Part shown: one piece after another, positions 1-8,570 of the stretch
Position numbering within the stretch: position 1 is the first letter of the stretch
Layout of the letters: every line of letters starts with the position of its first letter
Source: JAYPWI01 sp038135065
GTDB lineage: Bacteria; Actinomycetota; Acidimicrobiia; Acidimicrobiales; Poriferisodalaceae
DNA length: 44,286 bases
Direction: 5' to 3'
Assembly: GCA_038135065.1 (NCBI GenBank)
Contig: JAYPWI010000030.1
Location: 1-44,286, forward strand
The notes under the pieces: model-generated
The model's database searches: none
Seen by the model: only the letters and a program-made list of their open reading frames with translations
Told to the model about the DNA's origin: nothing
Program-made: the position numbers and the translations under genes

Positions 1-908
1 GCACCCCCTACACCATCACCGTCACCGCCTCCAACACCAAAGGCACCAGCACAACCTCAACCCCCACCGGACCGCTCACCCCCACCCCCATCAACACCGG
101 CTACTGGATCCTCGACCGAGCCGGCAACGTCTACACCTTCGGCAACGCCCTCGCCTTCCCATCCATCATCGCTGCCGACCACCCCGACTACAACGCCATC
201 GCCATCCAGCAAACAACCACCGGTAACGGCTACTGGATCCTCACCGACGACGGCACCATCCACGCCCGAGGCGATGCCACCCCCTTCGATCCTATCGACA
301 CCACCACCCTCACCCCCTCCTACCACTTCGCCAACACCACCCCCCAACCCGAGCACGTCATCTCCCTCACCCCCACCCCCACCGGCAACGGGATGTACGT
401 CCACACCAACACTGGCCGCACCATCACCCGAGGCGACGCCACCCACCACGGCGACCTCATCCACCTCACCCTCAACTCCCCCATCATCGACGCTGCCACC
501 ACCCCCACCGGCGGCGGCTACTGGCTCCTCGCCAGCGACGGCGGCGTCTTCGCCTTCGGCGACGCCCACTACCACGGCGCCATCCCTGCCATCACCCCAC
601 CCAACACCATCCCCGAACACTGGCTCAACGCACCCACCACAGCCATCACCCCCACCCCCTCAGGCAACGGCTACTGGCTCACCGCCGGCGACGGCGCCAT
701 CTTCGCCTTCGGCGACGCCCACTACAAAGGCTCACTGTCCCACCTCACCCTCAACGCCGCGATCGCCGACATCACCACCACCGGCAACGGCTACCTCCTC
801 CTCGGCAAAGACGGCGGCGTGTTCAATTACACCGACAACCCCTTCCACGGCTCCCTCGGCGCCAGCATCATCACCCACCCCGCCATCGCCATCACACCCA
901 CTAACTAG
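1..908 (+). CDS. Secreted repeat protein, C-terminal part (FN3-like end plus six GYW/FG repeats)
   Basis: The reading frame enters from the left edge (first full codon at 3) and ends with TAG at 906-908, so the N-terminus is missing. The first ~25 residues (TPYTITVTASNTKGTS...) look like the last strand of a fibronectin type III domain. Six degenerate repeats follow, with cores such as GYWILDRAGNVYTFGNA, GYWILTDDGTIHARGDA and GYWLLASDGGVFAFGDA, a pattern common in extracellular, probably beta-propeller-like, actinobacterial proteins. The role is unknown; surface or cell-wall location is inferred. Codon third positions are almost all C, much more extreme than in the neighbours, which leaves the other frames and the reverse strand open as low-complexity shadows. 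Its stop overlaps the convergent dehydrogenase stop within one CTAG (905-908). Confidence 0.85.
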   Translation, partial: TPYTITVTASNTKGTSTTSTPTGPLTPTPINTGYWILDRAGNVYTFGNALAFPSIIAADHPDYNAIAIQQTTTGNGYWILTDDGTIHARGDATPFDPIDTTTLTPSYHFANTTPQPEHVISLTPTPTGNGMYVHTNTGRTITRGDATHHGDLIHLTLNSPIIDAATTPTGGGYWLLASDGGVFAFGDAHYHGAIPAITPPNTIPEHWLNAPTTAITPTPSGNGYWLTAGDGAIFAFGDAHYKGSLSHLTLNAAIADITTTGNGYLLLGKDGGVFNYTDNPFHGSLGASIITHPAIAITPTN

Positions 909-1897
909 GGGAAGTCGATCGACACCTTGAGTGCTCCCACCTCATGGGGCTCGTGGGCGGTGTGCATCGCGGTGTTGATGTCCTCCACCGAGAACACATG
1001 ACTCAACAGCGGCGCCACGTCGATCTCGCCGTTGGCGATGAGACGCAGGGCTTCCCTGAACGAGACCGCATCAGCTTCTTCCTGCGCTCCATACGTCGAC
1101 GCGGCGGAGAGCCGCTTCCGGAAGAACTTGTCGAACCGGAACTGGATGTCATTGTCGGTGCTGGGCAACCCGAACCACATGATCTGGCCGTCCATCCGGA
1201 CCAGATTCACCGAATCGAGGAACGTCTCCGATCGCCCGACGGCCTCCACCACGTAGTCGGCACCCTGACCCCGGGTCAGGTCCTGGACCACCTCGTACAG
1301 GGAATCCCGGCTCGCGTTCACGCACACGTCAGCCCCGTACCGTCGGGACACCTCGAGGCGAGCATCGGACAGGTCCGACACGATCACCCGCTCGGCACCC
1401 TCCCGCTTCAGTAGATACGTCCAGAACAACCCAGCCGAACCCTGCCCGACCACGACCACCGTCTCACCGTGCACGTCGCGGAAGTGCTGGCGACGGGCGT
1501 AGATCACGGTGCCGAGTTGTTGCCCCATCAGGAGATGCGAGTTGGGCAGGGCCGACGGCGGCAGCGGCGTCACGTAACTTCCCCCGACCCGTTGGTACTC
1601 GTTGAAGCATTCCCCGACCGGTGGATTGGGAAAGCTGAGCACGTGGGTACCCACCTCGAGGCCGGGAACTCGGCTCTCCACGATCTGGCCGATCCCTTCG
1701 TGGCTCGGGTAGCCGTGGGGGCACGGCGCAGGAAACAGCACCCCCGCCCCCATCATCACCACGTGGAGGTCACTCCCGCAGATGGAGGCCATCTCGCTCT
1801 TGAGCATCACCTGCCCGTCGGCGAGCGGAGGGATCTCGATCTCCTCGCACTCCATCCTCCCCACCTCGACCATCCGAGCCGCCCGCATCATCTCCAT
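905..1897 (-). CDS. Zinc-binding alcohol dehydrogenase family protein
   Basis: 330 residues. The N-terminal GroES-like half carries the catalytic zinc residues in SICGSDLH and GYPSHEG. The Rossmann half begins VVVVGQGSAGL, with an acidic residue ending beta-2 (IVSD), which suggests NAD(H). The lobe that normally holds four structural-zinc cysteines (around PPVGECFNEYQRVGG) has only one Cys, so the structural zinc is probably absent. This resembles the threonine/sorbitol dehydrogenase branch; the substrate cannot be told. Start: ATG at 1897 is preferred (MEMMRAARM), with in-frame ATGs at 1891 and 1888 as alternatives. The start lies 17 bp after the esterase stop, so the two are probably cotranscribed. 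No good Shine-Dalgarno sequence is visible. Confidence 0.85.
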   Translation of the reverse strand: MEMMRAARMVEVGRMECEEIEIPPLADGQVMLKSEMASICGSDLHVVMMGAGVLFPAPCPHGYPSHEGIGQIVESRVPGLEVGTHVLSFPNPPVGECFNEYQRVGGSYVTPLPPSALPNSHLLMGQQLGTVIYARRQHFRDVHGETVVVVGQGSAGLFWTYLLKREGAERVIVSDLSDARLEVSRRYGADVCVNASRDSLYEVVQDLTRGQGADYVVEAVGRSETFLDSVNLVRMDGQIMWFGLPSTDNDIQFRFDKFFRKRLSAASTYGAQEEADAVSFREALRLIANGEIDVAPLLSHVFSVEDINTAMHTAHEPHEVGALKVSIDFP

Positions 1898-1914
1898 GGC
1901 GGCCAGGCTAGACC

Positions 1915-3015
1915 TCAGCGGGGAATGGCGTAGCCGGACATGAAGGCCCAGCCATCGGCGGTGGCATCGATGTCGGTCGTGGCGTAGCCCAGGGTGGGCG
2001 CCAACAGAGCGGCCAGCGGCGAACCCGGCCAGGTGTGGCCGCCGTCGCGCACCGTGTAGAAGCGCATCTCCACACCACCGTCGCAGTCGGTATATCGGCG
2101 GAGGGATGTGTCGGGTCCGACCGCCTCGTCGACGACCGAGGCACACCGCGCCCCGGTAGCGAACTCGGCGAGCTCGTCGGGCATCACCTGCTCGAAGAAG
2201 ACACTGAACGCGGCCCGCACCGCAGGCCCCATGTCATCGGTGAGCAGGACCGATTCACCCGATCCATCGAAGGGCACGATGGCGTCGGCGGTGCCGTGGA
2301 TGGCCATCACCGGCACCGGCCGGGACGGAGCGCAGCCATCAGGGTGGCTGATTGCTGCCACCGCCACCACGGCCGCCACCAGGTCAGCGGCTTCACAGGC
2401 CAGACGGGCACTGAAATAGCCGCCGTTGGACAGCCCGGTGGCATACACCCGGGACCGGTCGACGCACACGTCCTGAGCGACCTGGTCGACCAGGGTCCGC
2501 ACCATGGCCACGTCGTCGCGGGCTGCGTCGTCGAACTGCACGAGCTCCCAGGAGTTGGCGGTGTCCCCGGCGGCAGGCGGGCCGGTCGGACTCACCACGA
2601 CAAAACCCTCCCGCAAGGCGAGAGCCGCGTACCCACTCAGCCCGGCCTGACCGGGCCCATCGGAGCCGAGGCCGTGGAACTCGAGCACCACCGGCACGGG
2701 CTGGCCATCGAGGCCCGGCGGGACGAACACCGAGTACGGGTACTCGAGACCGCCCGAGACGACGACACCACCAGCGCCGCCCGCTGCACCACCGTCGACA
2801 CACGGGTCCGATGGCGGGGTTGACGTCGACGTGGTTACCACCTCAGGAACCGTCGTGGGAGGCGTCGGAGCAGTCGTGCTCGCTACCACTGCGTCCGCCG
2901 GGTCGGGGTCGTCGGTCGATGCAGGTGCCGCCGAACCGGACCCCGAGCTCCCAGCACAGGCTCCGGCAAGCAAGGCCATCACCGTGACCAATATCACCGC
3001 TGGTTTTTTGAGCAC
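1915..3015 (-). CDS. Lipoprotein esterase of the PHB depolymerase/LpqC family
   Basis: About 366 residues from a GTG at 3015. The N-terminus (VLKKPAVILVTVMALLAGAC) is a lipoprotein signal with the modified Cys at the end of LLAGAC, followed by a ~60-residue Ser/Thr/Pro linker. The alpha/beta-hydrolase domain shows the oxyanion segment FHGLGSDG, the nucleophile elbow GLSNGG, an Asp in HGTADAIVPFDG and the His in DGGHTWPG. This is the catalytic set of the polyhydroxybutyrate depolymerase/feruloyl esterase family (COG3509). It is probably an exported membrane-anchored ester hydrolase; the substrate is unknown. The start is divergent from the MFS gene with only 30 bp between them. A longer frame upstream lacks a signal peptide and was rejected. 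Confidence 0.85.
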   Translation of the reverse strand: MLKKPAVILVTVMALLAGACAGSSGSGSAAPASTDDPDPADAVVASTTAPTPPTTVPEVVTTSTSTPPSDPCVDGGAAGGAGGVVVSGGLEYPYSVFVPPGLDGQPVPVVLEFHGLGSDGPGQAGLSGYAALALREGFVVVSPTGPPAAGDTANSWELVQFDDAARDDVAMVRTLVDQVAQDVCVDRSRVYATGLSNGGYFSARLACEAADLVAAVVAVAAISHPDGCAPSRPVPVMAIHGTADAIVPFDGSGESVLLTDDMGPAVRAAFSVFFEQVMPDELAEFATGARCASVVDEAVGPDTSLRRYTDCDGGVEMRFYTVRDGGHTWPGSPLAALLAPTLGYATTDIDATADGWAFMSGYAIPR

Positions 3016-3027
3016 TCTCCGACGGTA
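3003..3027 (+). promoter_or_regulatory. Weak near-match to the SigB/SigF-type promoter
   Basis: GTTT at 3003-3006 and CGGTA at 3023-3027 are separated by 16 nt, one mismatch from the motif found perfectly six times elsewhere in the window. It points at the MFS gene starting at 3046. It overlaps the first codons of the divergent esterase, so it may be chance. Confidence 0.25.
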
Positions 3028-3045
3028 GCTGGCACTCTGTGACCG

Positions 3046-4407
3046 ATGTCCGATCGTCAGCCGTCCTTCTTCTTTGGTTGGATCGTCCTGATCGGCCTCT
3101 TCGGCATCATGACCCTGGGCTCGGGCTTCGCCTTCTACAGCCAGGGTGTCTTCCTCGATGCCCTCGTGCGTGAGCAAGGCTTCAGCTCTGGCATGGCCGG
3201 AGCCGGGACCGGGGTCTACTTCGCTGCGTCGGGGTTGGGCGGGTACTACACCGGCGGGCTCATCAACCGCTTCGACGTGCGCTGGGTGATGACCGTTGGC
3301 GCGATCGCCGGCGGCGGAGGGCTGGCCCTACTGGGTCAGATCCGCGCGCCCTGGCAGATGTTCGCAGTGATGATCATCTTCGGAGCCGGGTACTCCCTGG
3401 TCGGACTCGTGCCGTGCACCACCATGATCGGCCGCTGGTTCAACCGACGCCGGGTGATCGCCATGTCGATCGCGTCGACCGGCCTGTCGCTCGGCGGCGC
3501 GACGGTGAGTCCCTATATCGGGCGCTTGATCGACCAGGTGTCCCTCGAGTTCTGGGCGCCCCAGATCGGTTTCTGGTTCGTGGCGGCCAACCTCCCCCTG
3601 ATCTGGTTGGCACTGCGGCCGTGGCCCCACAGCATCGGCCAGCGACCCGATGGTGACCCGGCCGACCCCACGGTCACGACCGAGCCCGGCGGCGCCATGG
3701 CGACAGCCCCCGGCGTGCCGTTCGACGAGGCCCGCCGCAGCCGCTACTTCAAGGTGATGTCGATCGGGTTCATCCTCGTGATGGGGGCCCAGGTGGGGGC
3801 GATCCAGCATGCGTTCTCCCTGGTCCGGGTGCGCACCGACGTAGCAACGGCCGTGTTCATCCTCACCCTCCTCCCAGTGATCAGCGTGGTGTTCCGGATC
3901 GTCGGTGGCATCGTGGCCTCCAAAGTGGGGCTGTCCTCGCTCACCCGGGTGCTCATCGGCGTCCAGGTGTTCGGCATCGCCATCCTCGCCGTCGCCGAGA
4001 CCCGCCTCCTCTTCGCCATCGGGGTGGTGATCCTCGGCTCTGCCATGGGCAACCTCCTGATGTTGCACCCTCTGCTGCTGACCGAGGCGTTCGGCATCCG
4101 CGACTACGGCCGCATCTACGGGCTGGGTTCCCTCCTGATGATCATCGGTGTGGCCGGTGGTCCGCTGCTGGTCGGCGTGGTGAAAGACCTCACCGACTAC
4201 CGGGTGGCCTTCATCACCATCACCGTCGTTGCTGCGCTCGGCGGGCTGATCTTCATGGCCGCCGGATCACCCCCCGCACCAACACCGCCTCGCAGCGAGG
4301 GACCCGACGACCACTCCACTCGCAATGGGCAGGTGAACGGCCACTCCATCGACCTGCGCCCGGCCACCGCACCCCAGGTGTTCGACGTGGCACCAGCGCC
4401 TGTCTGA
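3046..4407 (+). CDS. MFS transporter, monocarboxylate/oxalate-formate type
   Basis: 453 residues with about twelve hydrophobic segments in two blocks, separated by a hydrophilic loop near residues 195-230. The start (FFFGWIVLIGLFGIMTLGSGFAFYSQGVF) and the segment GRWFNRRRVIAMSIASTGLSLGG are typical of the major facilitator branch that includes monocarboxylate and oxalate:formate carriers. It is an inner-membrane transporter; the substrate is not determined. The last ~50 residues are a Pro-rich hydrophilic tail. It is followed after 23 bp by an acyl-CoA dehydrogenase, so uptake of a carboxylic acid for CoA-linked breakdown is plausible but inferred. Confidence 0.85.
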   Translation: MSDRQPSFFFGWIVLIGLFGIMTLGSGFAFYSQGVFLDALVREQGFSSGMAGAGTGVYFAASGLGGYYTGGLINRFDVRWVMTVGAIAGGGGLALLGQIRAPWQMFAVMIIFGAGYSLVGLVPCTTMIGRWFNRRRVIAMSIASTGLSLGGATVSPYIGRLIDQVSLEFWAPQIGFWFVAANLPLIWLALRPWPHSIGQRPDGDPADPTVTTEPGGAMATAPGVPFDEARRSRYFKVMSIGFILVMGAQVGAIQHAFSLVRVRTDVATAVFILTLLPVISVVFRIVGGIVASKVGLSSLTRVLIGVQVFGIAILAVAETRLLFAIGVVILGSAMGNLLMLHPLLLTEAFGIRDYGRIYGLGSLLMIIGVAGGPLLVGVVKDLTDYRVAFITITVVAALGGLIFMAAGSPPAPTPPRSEGPDDHSTRNGQVNGHSIDLRPATAPQVFDVAPAPV

Positions 4408-4430
4408 ACGGGGACGGTTAGCGTGGCCCC

Positions 4431-5666
4431 ATGGCCATCGACTTCACCCTGTCACCGGAACTCGAGGAGCTGCGCAGCCGTATCCGCGACTTCGTGGACA
4501 CGGTGGTCAAGCCTGTCGAAGCCGAGATCGAGCGGGACAAGCTCGATCAGCACGACCGCAAGGCCTACCTTTCGGCCCTGATCGGCATGCGCAAGGCGGC
4601 TGCCGACGCGGGACTGTGGCTGCCCCACATGCCGCCCGAGTGGGGAGGCATGGGACTCGGCCATGTCGAGCTGGCCATGGTCCAGGCCGAAGCAGCCCGG
4701 AGCTACTACGGCCCGTGGGTGATGAACTGCCAGGCGCCCGACGAGGGCAACATGCACACCCTGCTGCACTGGGGCACCGACCATCAGAAAGAGACCTACC
4801 TCCGACCGCTGTGCGCCGGCACCGCCACCTCGTGTTTCGCGATGACCGAGCCGGAGGTGGCCGGCTCGGACCCCACCCTCATCCAGACCTCGGCGTACCC
4901 CGACGGCGACGAATGGGTGATCAACGGCCACAAGTGGTTCATCTCCAACGCCCATCGGGCCCGCTTCGCGATCCTCGTATGCCGAACCGAGGAGAACCCC
5001 GACATCCCACAGGCCGCCAACTCAGCCTTCATCATCGATCTCCCTCACGACGGGTGGAACGAGGTCCGTCAGATCGAGACCATGCACGGGGGCACCGGCC
5101 ACTCGGAGATCCTCATCGAAGATCTCCGCGTCCACGACCGCCAGATGTTGGGGGGCCGCGGCCAGGGCCACCTCCTCGGCCAGTACCGGCTGGGGCCCGC
5201 CCGCCTAGCTCACTGCATGCGCTGGATCGCCCAAGCAGAAACAGCCCTGGACATGATGGTGGCCCGCTCCCTCGAGCGATACGCCCACGGTTCACTCCTG
5301 GCCGAGAAACAGGGCATCCAGTGGATGATCGCCGACTCCACGATGGAGCTGTACCAAGCCAAGCTGATGGTCCTCCACGCGGCCCACAAGATCGACCGCA
5401 AGGACGACTTCAAGGCCGAGGTATCGATGGCCAAACACTTCGTGGCCAACATGCTCAACCGGGTCATCGACCGCTCGATCCAGGTCCACGGAGCCCTTGG
5501 CTACTCCACGGACACCCCCCTCGCCCACATGTACCAGCACGCCCGGTGGGCCCGCTTCGCCGACGGGGCCGACGAGGTGCATCAGATGCGGATCGCCCAG
5601 CGGACCATTGCTGCGTTCACCGACTCAGGGTCGACGAGGGCGGCCACCGGCGACCTGCCCATCTGA
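4431..5666 (+). CDS. Acyl-CoA dehydrogenase, ACAD10/11-like
   Basis: 411 residues covering the full acyl-CoA dehydrogenase fold. The FAD/substrate signature is CFAMTEPEVAGSDPT near residue 140, followed by WVINGHKWFISNA. The C-terminal signature is VHGALGYSTDTPLAHMYQHAR, then ADGADEVHQ. In medium-chain enzymes the catalytic Glu lies in a YEGTSQ context; the DG(P/A)DEVH form here is typical of the ACAD10/11 subgroup. It should oxidise an acyl-CoA to the 2-enoyl-CoA, passing electrons to ETF; chain specificity is not visible. It lies 23 bp behind the MFS gene on the same strand. Confidence 0.9.
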   Translation: MAIDFTLSPELEELRSRIRDFVDTVVKPVEAEIERDKLDQHDRKAYLSALIGMRKAAADAGLWLPHMPPEWGGMGLGHVELAMVQAEAARSYYGPWVMNCQAPDEGNMHTLLHWGTDHQKETYLRPLCAGTATSCFAMTEPEVAGSDPTLIQTSAYPDGDEWVINGHKWFISNAHRARFAILVCRTEENPDIPQAANSAFIIDLPHDGWNEVRQIETMHGGTGHSEILIEDLRVHDRQMLGGRGQGHLLGQYRLGPARLAHCMRWIAQAETALDMMVARSLERYAHGSLLAEKQGIQWMIADSTMELYQAKLMVLHAAHKIDRKDDFKAEVSMAKHFVANMLNRVIDRSIQVHGALGYSTDTPLAHMYQHARWARFADGADEVHQMRIAQRTIAAFTDSGSTRAATGDLPI

Positions 5667-5682
5667 CTGCGGCCCTGACGGC

Positions 5683-6870
5683 TCAGACCTCCAGCACCCC
5701 GCCCAGGCTGCGGGCCGCACCGGCCACCCCCGAGCCGGTCATCGGCACCTTCATGGCGTGCAGGGCGGCCTCGATCGTGCCGAGGGTTCCGAGCAGCATG
5801 GGCGGATTCAGATGCCCCATGTGCCCGATCCGAAAGGCCCGTCCCTCGAACCCCTCGAGCCCGATGCCCAGGGTCAGACCCGCCTGCTGTTCGCAGACCC
5901 GGCGCAGCTCGTCGGCATCGACCTCGCCGGTGGACAGGGTGGTGACGGAGTTGGCACGGGCGTCGGGATCACGGGCCACGTACCCGAGCGCTCCCGGCAC
6001 AGCCCACATCGACACGGCGGCCCGGACTGCCTCCCCCAGGGCCCGGTGACGGGCCCAGACCTGCTCGAGGCCCTCCTCGAACAGCATGTCGAGGGCCTCC
6101 CTCATCCCGTACAGGTGCTGCACCGGTGGGGTACCGCAGTAGATCTGGTAGTGGGCATCCGGGGTACGACGAGCCGTCCAGTCCCAGTGCCCGGACCGAA
6201 GATCCGCCCGCTCGTGGGCAGCCATGGCCTTGTCGGAGGCCCACACGAAGCCCAGCCCGGGCGGCACCATCAAGCCCTTCTGGGTGGCAGCAACGGTGAC
6301 GTCGACGCCCCACTCGTCCATCTCGTAGGGCTCACAGCCCAACGAGGCAATGCAGTCGACCATGAACAGGGCCGGGTGCCCGGCGGCGTCGATGGCCCGC
6401 CGGATGGCTGCGATGTCGTTGCGAACCGACGTCGCAGTATCGACCTGCACCACGAGGATCGCCGCGATCTCGTGTCCCGTGTCGGCTTTCAGACGCTCCT
6501 CCACCGCGGCCGGATCGACCGGATACCCGGGAACCGCCGACAGCGTCTCGGTTCGGATCCCCGATACCGCGGCTTGGCTACCCCAACTCCCAGCAAAGCG
6601 CCCGGCCTCGAGGATCAAGACCAGATCGCCCCGCGACAGGGTGTTCGAGGTGGCCATGTCCCATGCCCCGTGGCCGTTGGACACCGACACGAACACGGGC
6701 TGGGAGGTTCGAGCCACCTTCGGCAGATCGTCGAGCACGCTGAACGACAGATCGATCAGGTCCCCCTCGTAGATGTTCGGCATCGGTCGGTGCATGGCAT
6801 TGAGCACCCGATCGGGAATGACCGACGGACCGGGAATCGACACCATCGGCCTGCCGTGACGCAACGACAC
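5683..6870 (-). CDS. Class V aminotransferase, alanine/serine-glyoxylate type
   Basis: 395 residues from a GTG at 6870, supported by a strong ribosome binding site (AGGGAGG, 4 nt spacing). The N-terminus (IPGPSVIPDRVLNAMHRP) and the PLP-lysine motif ATQKGLMVPPG (Lys198) place it in the alanine-glyoxylate/serine-pyruvate aminotransferase group of fold type I. DCIASLGCEPYEMDEWGVD contains the Asp that contacts the pyridine nitrogen. Expected reaction: amino-group transfer between a small amino acid and an oxoacid such as glyoxylate. It is convergent with the acyl-CoA dehydrogenase (16 bp gap) and divergent from the class III aminotransferase. Confidence 0.88.
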   Translation of the reverse strand: MSLRHGRPMVSIPGPSVIPDRVLNAMHRPMPNIYEGDLIDLSFSVLDDLPKVARTSQPVFVSVSNGHGAWDMATSNTLSRGDLVLILEAGRFAGSWGSQAAVSGIRTETLSAVPGYPVDPAAVEERLKADTGHEIAAILVVQVDTATSVRNDIAAIRRAIDAAGHPALFMVDCIASLGCEPYEMDEWGVDVTVAATQKGLMVPPGLGFVWASDKAMAAHERADLRSGHWDWTARRTPDAHYQIYCGTPPVQHLYGMREALDMLFEEGLEQVWARHRALGEAVRAAVSMWAVPGALGYVARDPDARANSVTTLSTGEVDADELRRVCEQQAGLTLGIGLEGFEGRAFRIGHMGHLNPPMLLGTLGTIEAALHAMKVPMTGSGVAGAARSLGGVLEV

Positions 6871-6939
6871 CTTGCCTCCCTGGGAAACGGATCGCCCTGC
6901 AACCGCGACGCAGGGACCGCCAGCAGCCTAGGCCGCACC

Positions 6940-6998
6940 GGGGGCAAGCCTCGTTCGCGGTGACGTTCGGCCCCGACCGGTTCGTTAGGCTTGCCCCC
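6940..6998. repeat. 12-bp inverted repeat between divergent aminotransferase genes
   Basis: GGGGGCAAGCCT (6940-6951) is repeated as its exact reverse complement at 6987-6998, with 35 bp between. Both arms lie in the 153-bp divergent intergenic region. TAGGCT, a plausible actinobacterial -10 (TANNNT), occurs on each strand close to an arm. The arms could be paired operator half-sites for one regulator of both aminotransferases. Confidence 0.5.
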
Positions 6999-7023
6999 AC
7001 TGGGCCGGTCCGAGGGGGTCACC

Positions 7024-8235
7024 ATGCCAGACGCACTACTCCACGCCTACGCCGTGGCAGCCAAGCCCGAGACAGACTTCATCAACCTCGTGGGCGCGAA
7101 CGGCTGCACGTTGATCGACGACCAGGGCCGGGAGTACATCGACGGCATTGCCAGCCTCTGGCTCTGTCAGATCGGCCATGGCAACCGGCGGGTGATCGAT
7201 GCCATCTCCGCCCAACTGAACCAACTCGACACCTACAACATCTTCGATCCGTTCACCCACCCCGGAGCCACCGAAGTGGCCGAAGCCATTCGGCGGGTGT
7301 CACCCCACCCTGAGGGCCGGGTGTTCCTCGGCTGCTCGGGCTCCGAGGCCATCGACTCGATGTTCAAGCTGGTCCGCCGTGTCCACCAGCAGCGCGGTGA
7401 CCACGACCGCCAGATCATGGTGCGCCGCACCAGCGGCTACCACGGGGTCAACATCGGGGGCACCAGCCTCCAGGGCATCGCAGCCAACCGTGAGGGATGG
7501 GGCGACCTGATGCCCCACGTGGTGGAGATCCCCAACGACGACATCGAACCGGCAGCGCAACTGTTCGCCGAGCACGGCGCGCGTATCGCCGCGGTGGTCA
7601 CCGAGCCCGTCCAGGGAGCCGGTGGGGTCATCACTCCGCCCGACGGGTACCTCGAGGGCCTGCGCCGACTGTGTGACCAGCACGGGGCCCTGCTCGTGTT
7701 CGACGAGGTCATCACCGGATTCGGACGCACCGGCGAGTGGTTCGCCTCCCACACCTACGGCGTGACCCCCGACATGATCACCTTCGCCAAGGGCGTCACC
7801 TCGGGCTACCTGCCCCTGTCGGGGGTGATCATCTCGAACGAGATCGCCACCCTCTTCGAGTCAGACGCCGGCAAGTTGCTCCACGGCTACACGTACTCGG
7901 GTCACCCAGCATCGTGCGCCGCCGGTATCGCGAACCTGGCCGTCATCGAGGAGGACGGCCTCGTCGACCGAGCCCGCCACATCGGGCGTCAGTTCGAGGA
8001 CGGCATGCAGGCCCTCCGGGGCGACGGGATGATCGAGAGCTACCGGGGCATCGGCGCCATCTGGGCCTGCGAGTTGGGTCGCGACGCAGCCCCGGTGCGC
8101 GACGCCATGCTGGACCGCGGGGTCGTCTGCCGCCCGATCGGGGAAGCCCTCGCCTTCTGTCCACCATTGATCATCAGCGACGCCGAGGTCGGGGCCATCT
8201 TCGACCGCCTGGCTGACGCCCTCAAGAACGCCTGA
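7024..8235 (+). CDS. Class III (omega) aminotransferase
   Basis: 403 residues. The start at 7024 is chosen over an ATG at 6991 because GAGGGGG lies 5 nt upstream. Family landmarks are GCSGSEAIDSMFKLVR, VFDEVITGFGRTGEWFA (Asp contacting PLP) and the PLP-lysine in TFAKGVTSGYLPL (Lys256). Class III enzymes include beta-alanine:pyruvate, taurine and diamine aminotransferases; the substrate is open. It is divergent from the class V aminotransferase across a region with an inverted repeat, which suggests linked control of two amino-acid catabolic steps. Confidence 0.9.
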   Translation: MPDALLHAYAVAAKPETDFINLVGANGCTLIDDQGREYIDGIASLWLCQIGHGNRRVIDAISAQLNQLDTYNIFDPFTHPGATEVAEAIRRVSPHPEGRVFLGCSGSEAIDSMFKLVRRVHQQRGDHDRQIMVRRTSGYHGVNIGGTSLQGIAANREGWGDLMPHVVEIPNDDIEPAAQLFAEHGARIAAVVTEPVQGAGGVITPPDGYLEGLRRLCDQHGALLVFDEVITGFGRTGEWFASHTYGVTPDMITFAKGVTSGYLPLSGVIISNEIATLFESDAGKLLHGYTYSGHPASCAAGIANLAVIEEDGLVDRARHIGRQFEDGMQALRGDGMIESYRGIGAIWACELGRDAAPVRDAMLDRGVVCRPIGEALAFCPPLIISDAEVGAIFDRLADALKNA

Positions 8236-8249
8236 ACCGGGCCCCGAGA

Positions 8250-8540
8250 TCAGTCGCCGGACTCCTCGGCAATACGTTCGTGATGGCGAATCACCTCGTC
8301 GATCACGAAGCGGAGGAACTTCTCTGAGAACCCTGGGTCGAGTCCGGCTTCGGTGGCCAGGGCTCGCAGCCTGGCGATCTGCCGCTCCTCCCTGGCCGGA
8401 TCGGCCGGGGGAAGGTCGTGTTCCGCTTTGTAACGACCGACGGCCTGGGTGATCCGGAATCGCTCGGCCAGGATGTGGATCAAGGCAGCATCGATGTTGT
8501 CGATGCTCTGGCGAAAGGTCTGCAACTGGTCACCGCTCAT
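8250..8540 (-). CDS. Chorismate mutase, AroQ type
   Basis: 96 residues, the usual size of a stand-alone AroQ domain. The start at 8540 has AGGAG 4 nt upstream; an in-frame extension to 8564 lacks this. The sequence aligns with the AroQ helical core: Arg in FRQSID, Arg and Lys in RITQAVGRYK, and the Asp-x-x-Arg-Glu group in ADPAREE, all active-site positions in the E. coli domain. It converts chorismate to prephenate in Phe/Tyr synthesis. It ends 14 bp from the convergent aminotransferase and is divergent from the GNAT gene, with 30 bp between starts. Confidence 0.88.
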   Translation of the reverse strand: MSGDQLQTFRQSIDNIDAALIHILAERFRITQAVGRYKAEHDLPPADPAREERQIARLRALATEAGLDPGFSEKFLRFVIDEVIRHHERIAEESGD

Positions 8541-8570
8541 CGGACTCCTGTCTAGTGCTACCAAGGAGGG

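Noticed and set aside
57..620. Minus-strand Gly/Val-rich frame opposite the repeat protein
   Set aside because: Low-complexity sequence (GGGGGEGDDV-like) caused by the C-rich coding strand opposite; no start signal or domain.
4616..6963. Long plus-strand frames of ~480 codons across the acyl-CoA dehydrogenase and aminotransferase
   Set aside because: Their translations are Arg/Pro/Gly/His-rich with no recognisable domain; they are G+C-driven shadows of the real genes at 4431-5666 and 5683-6870.
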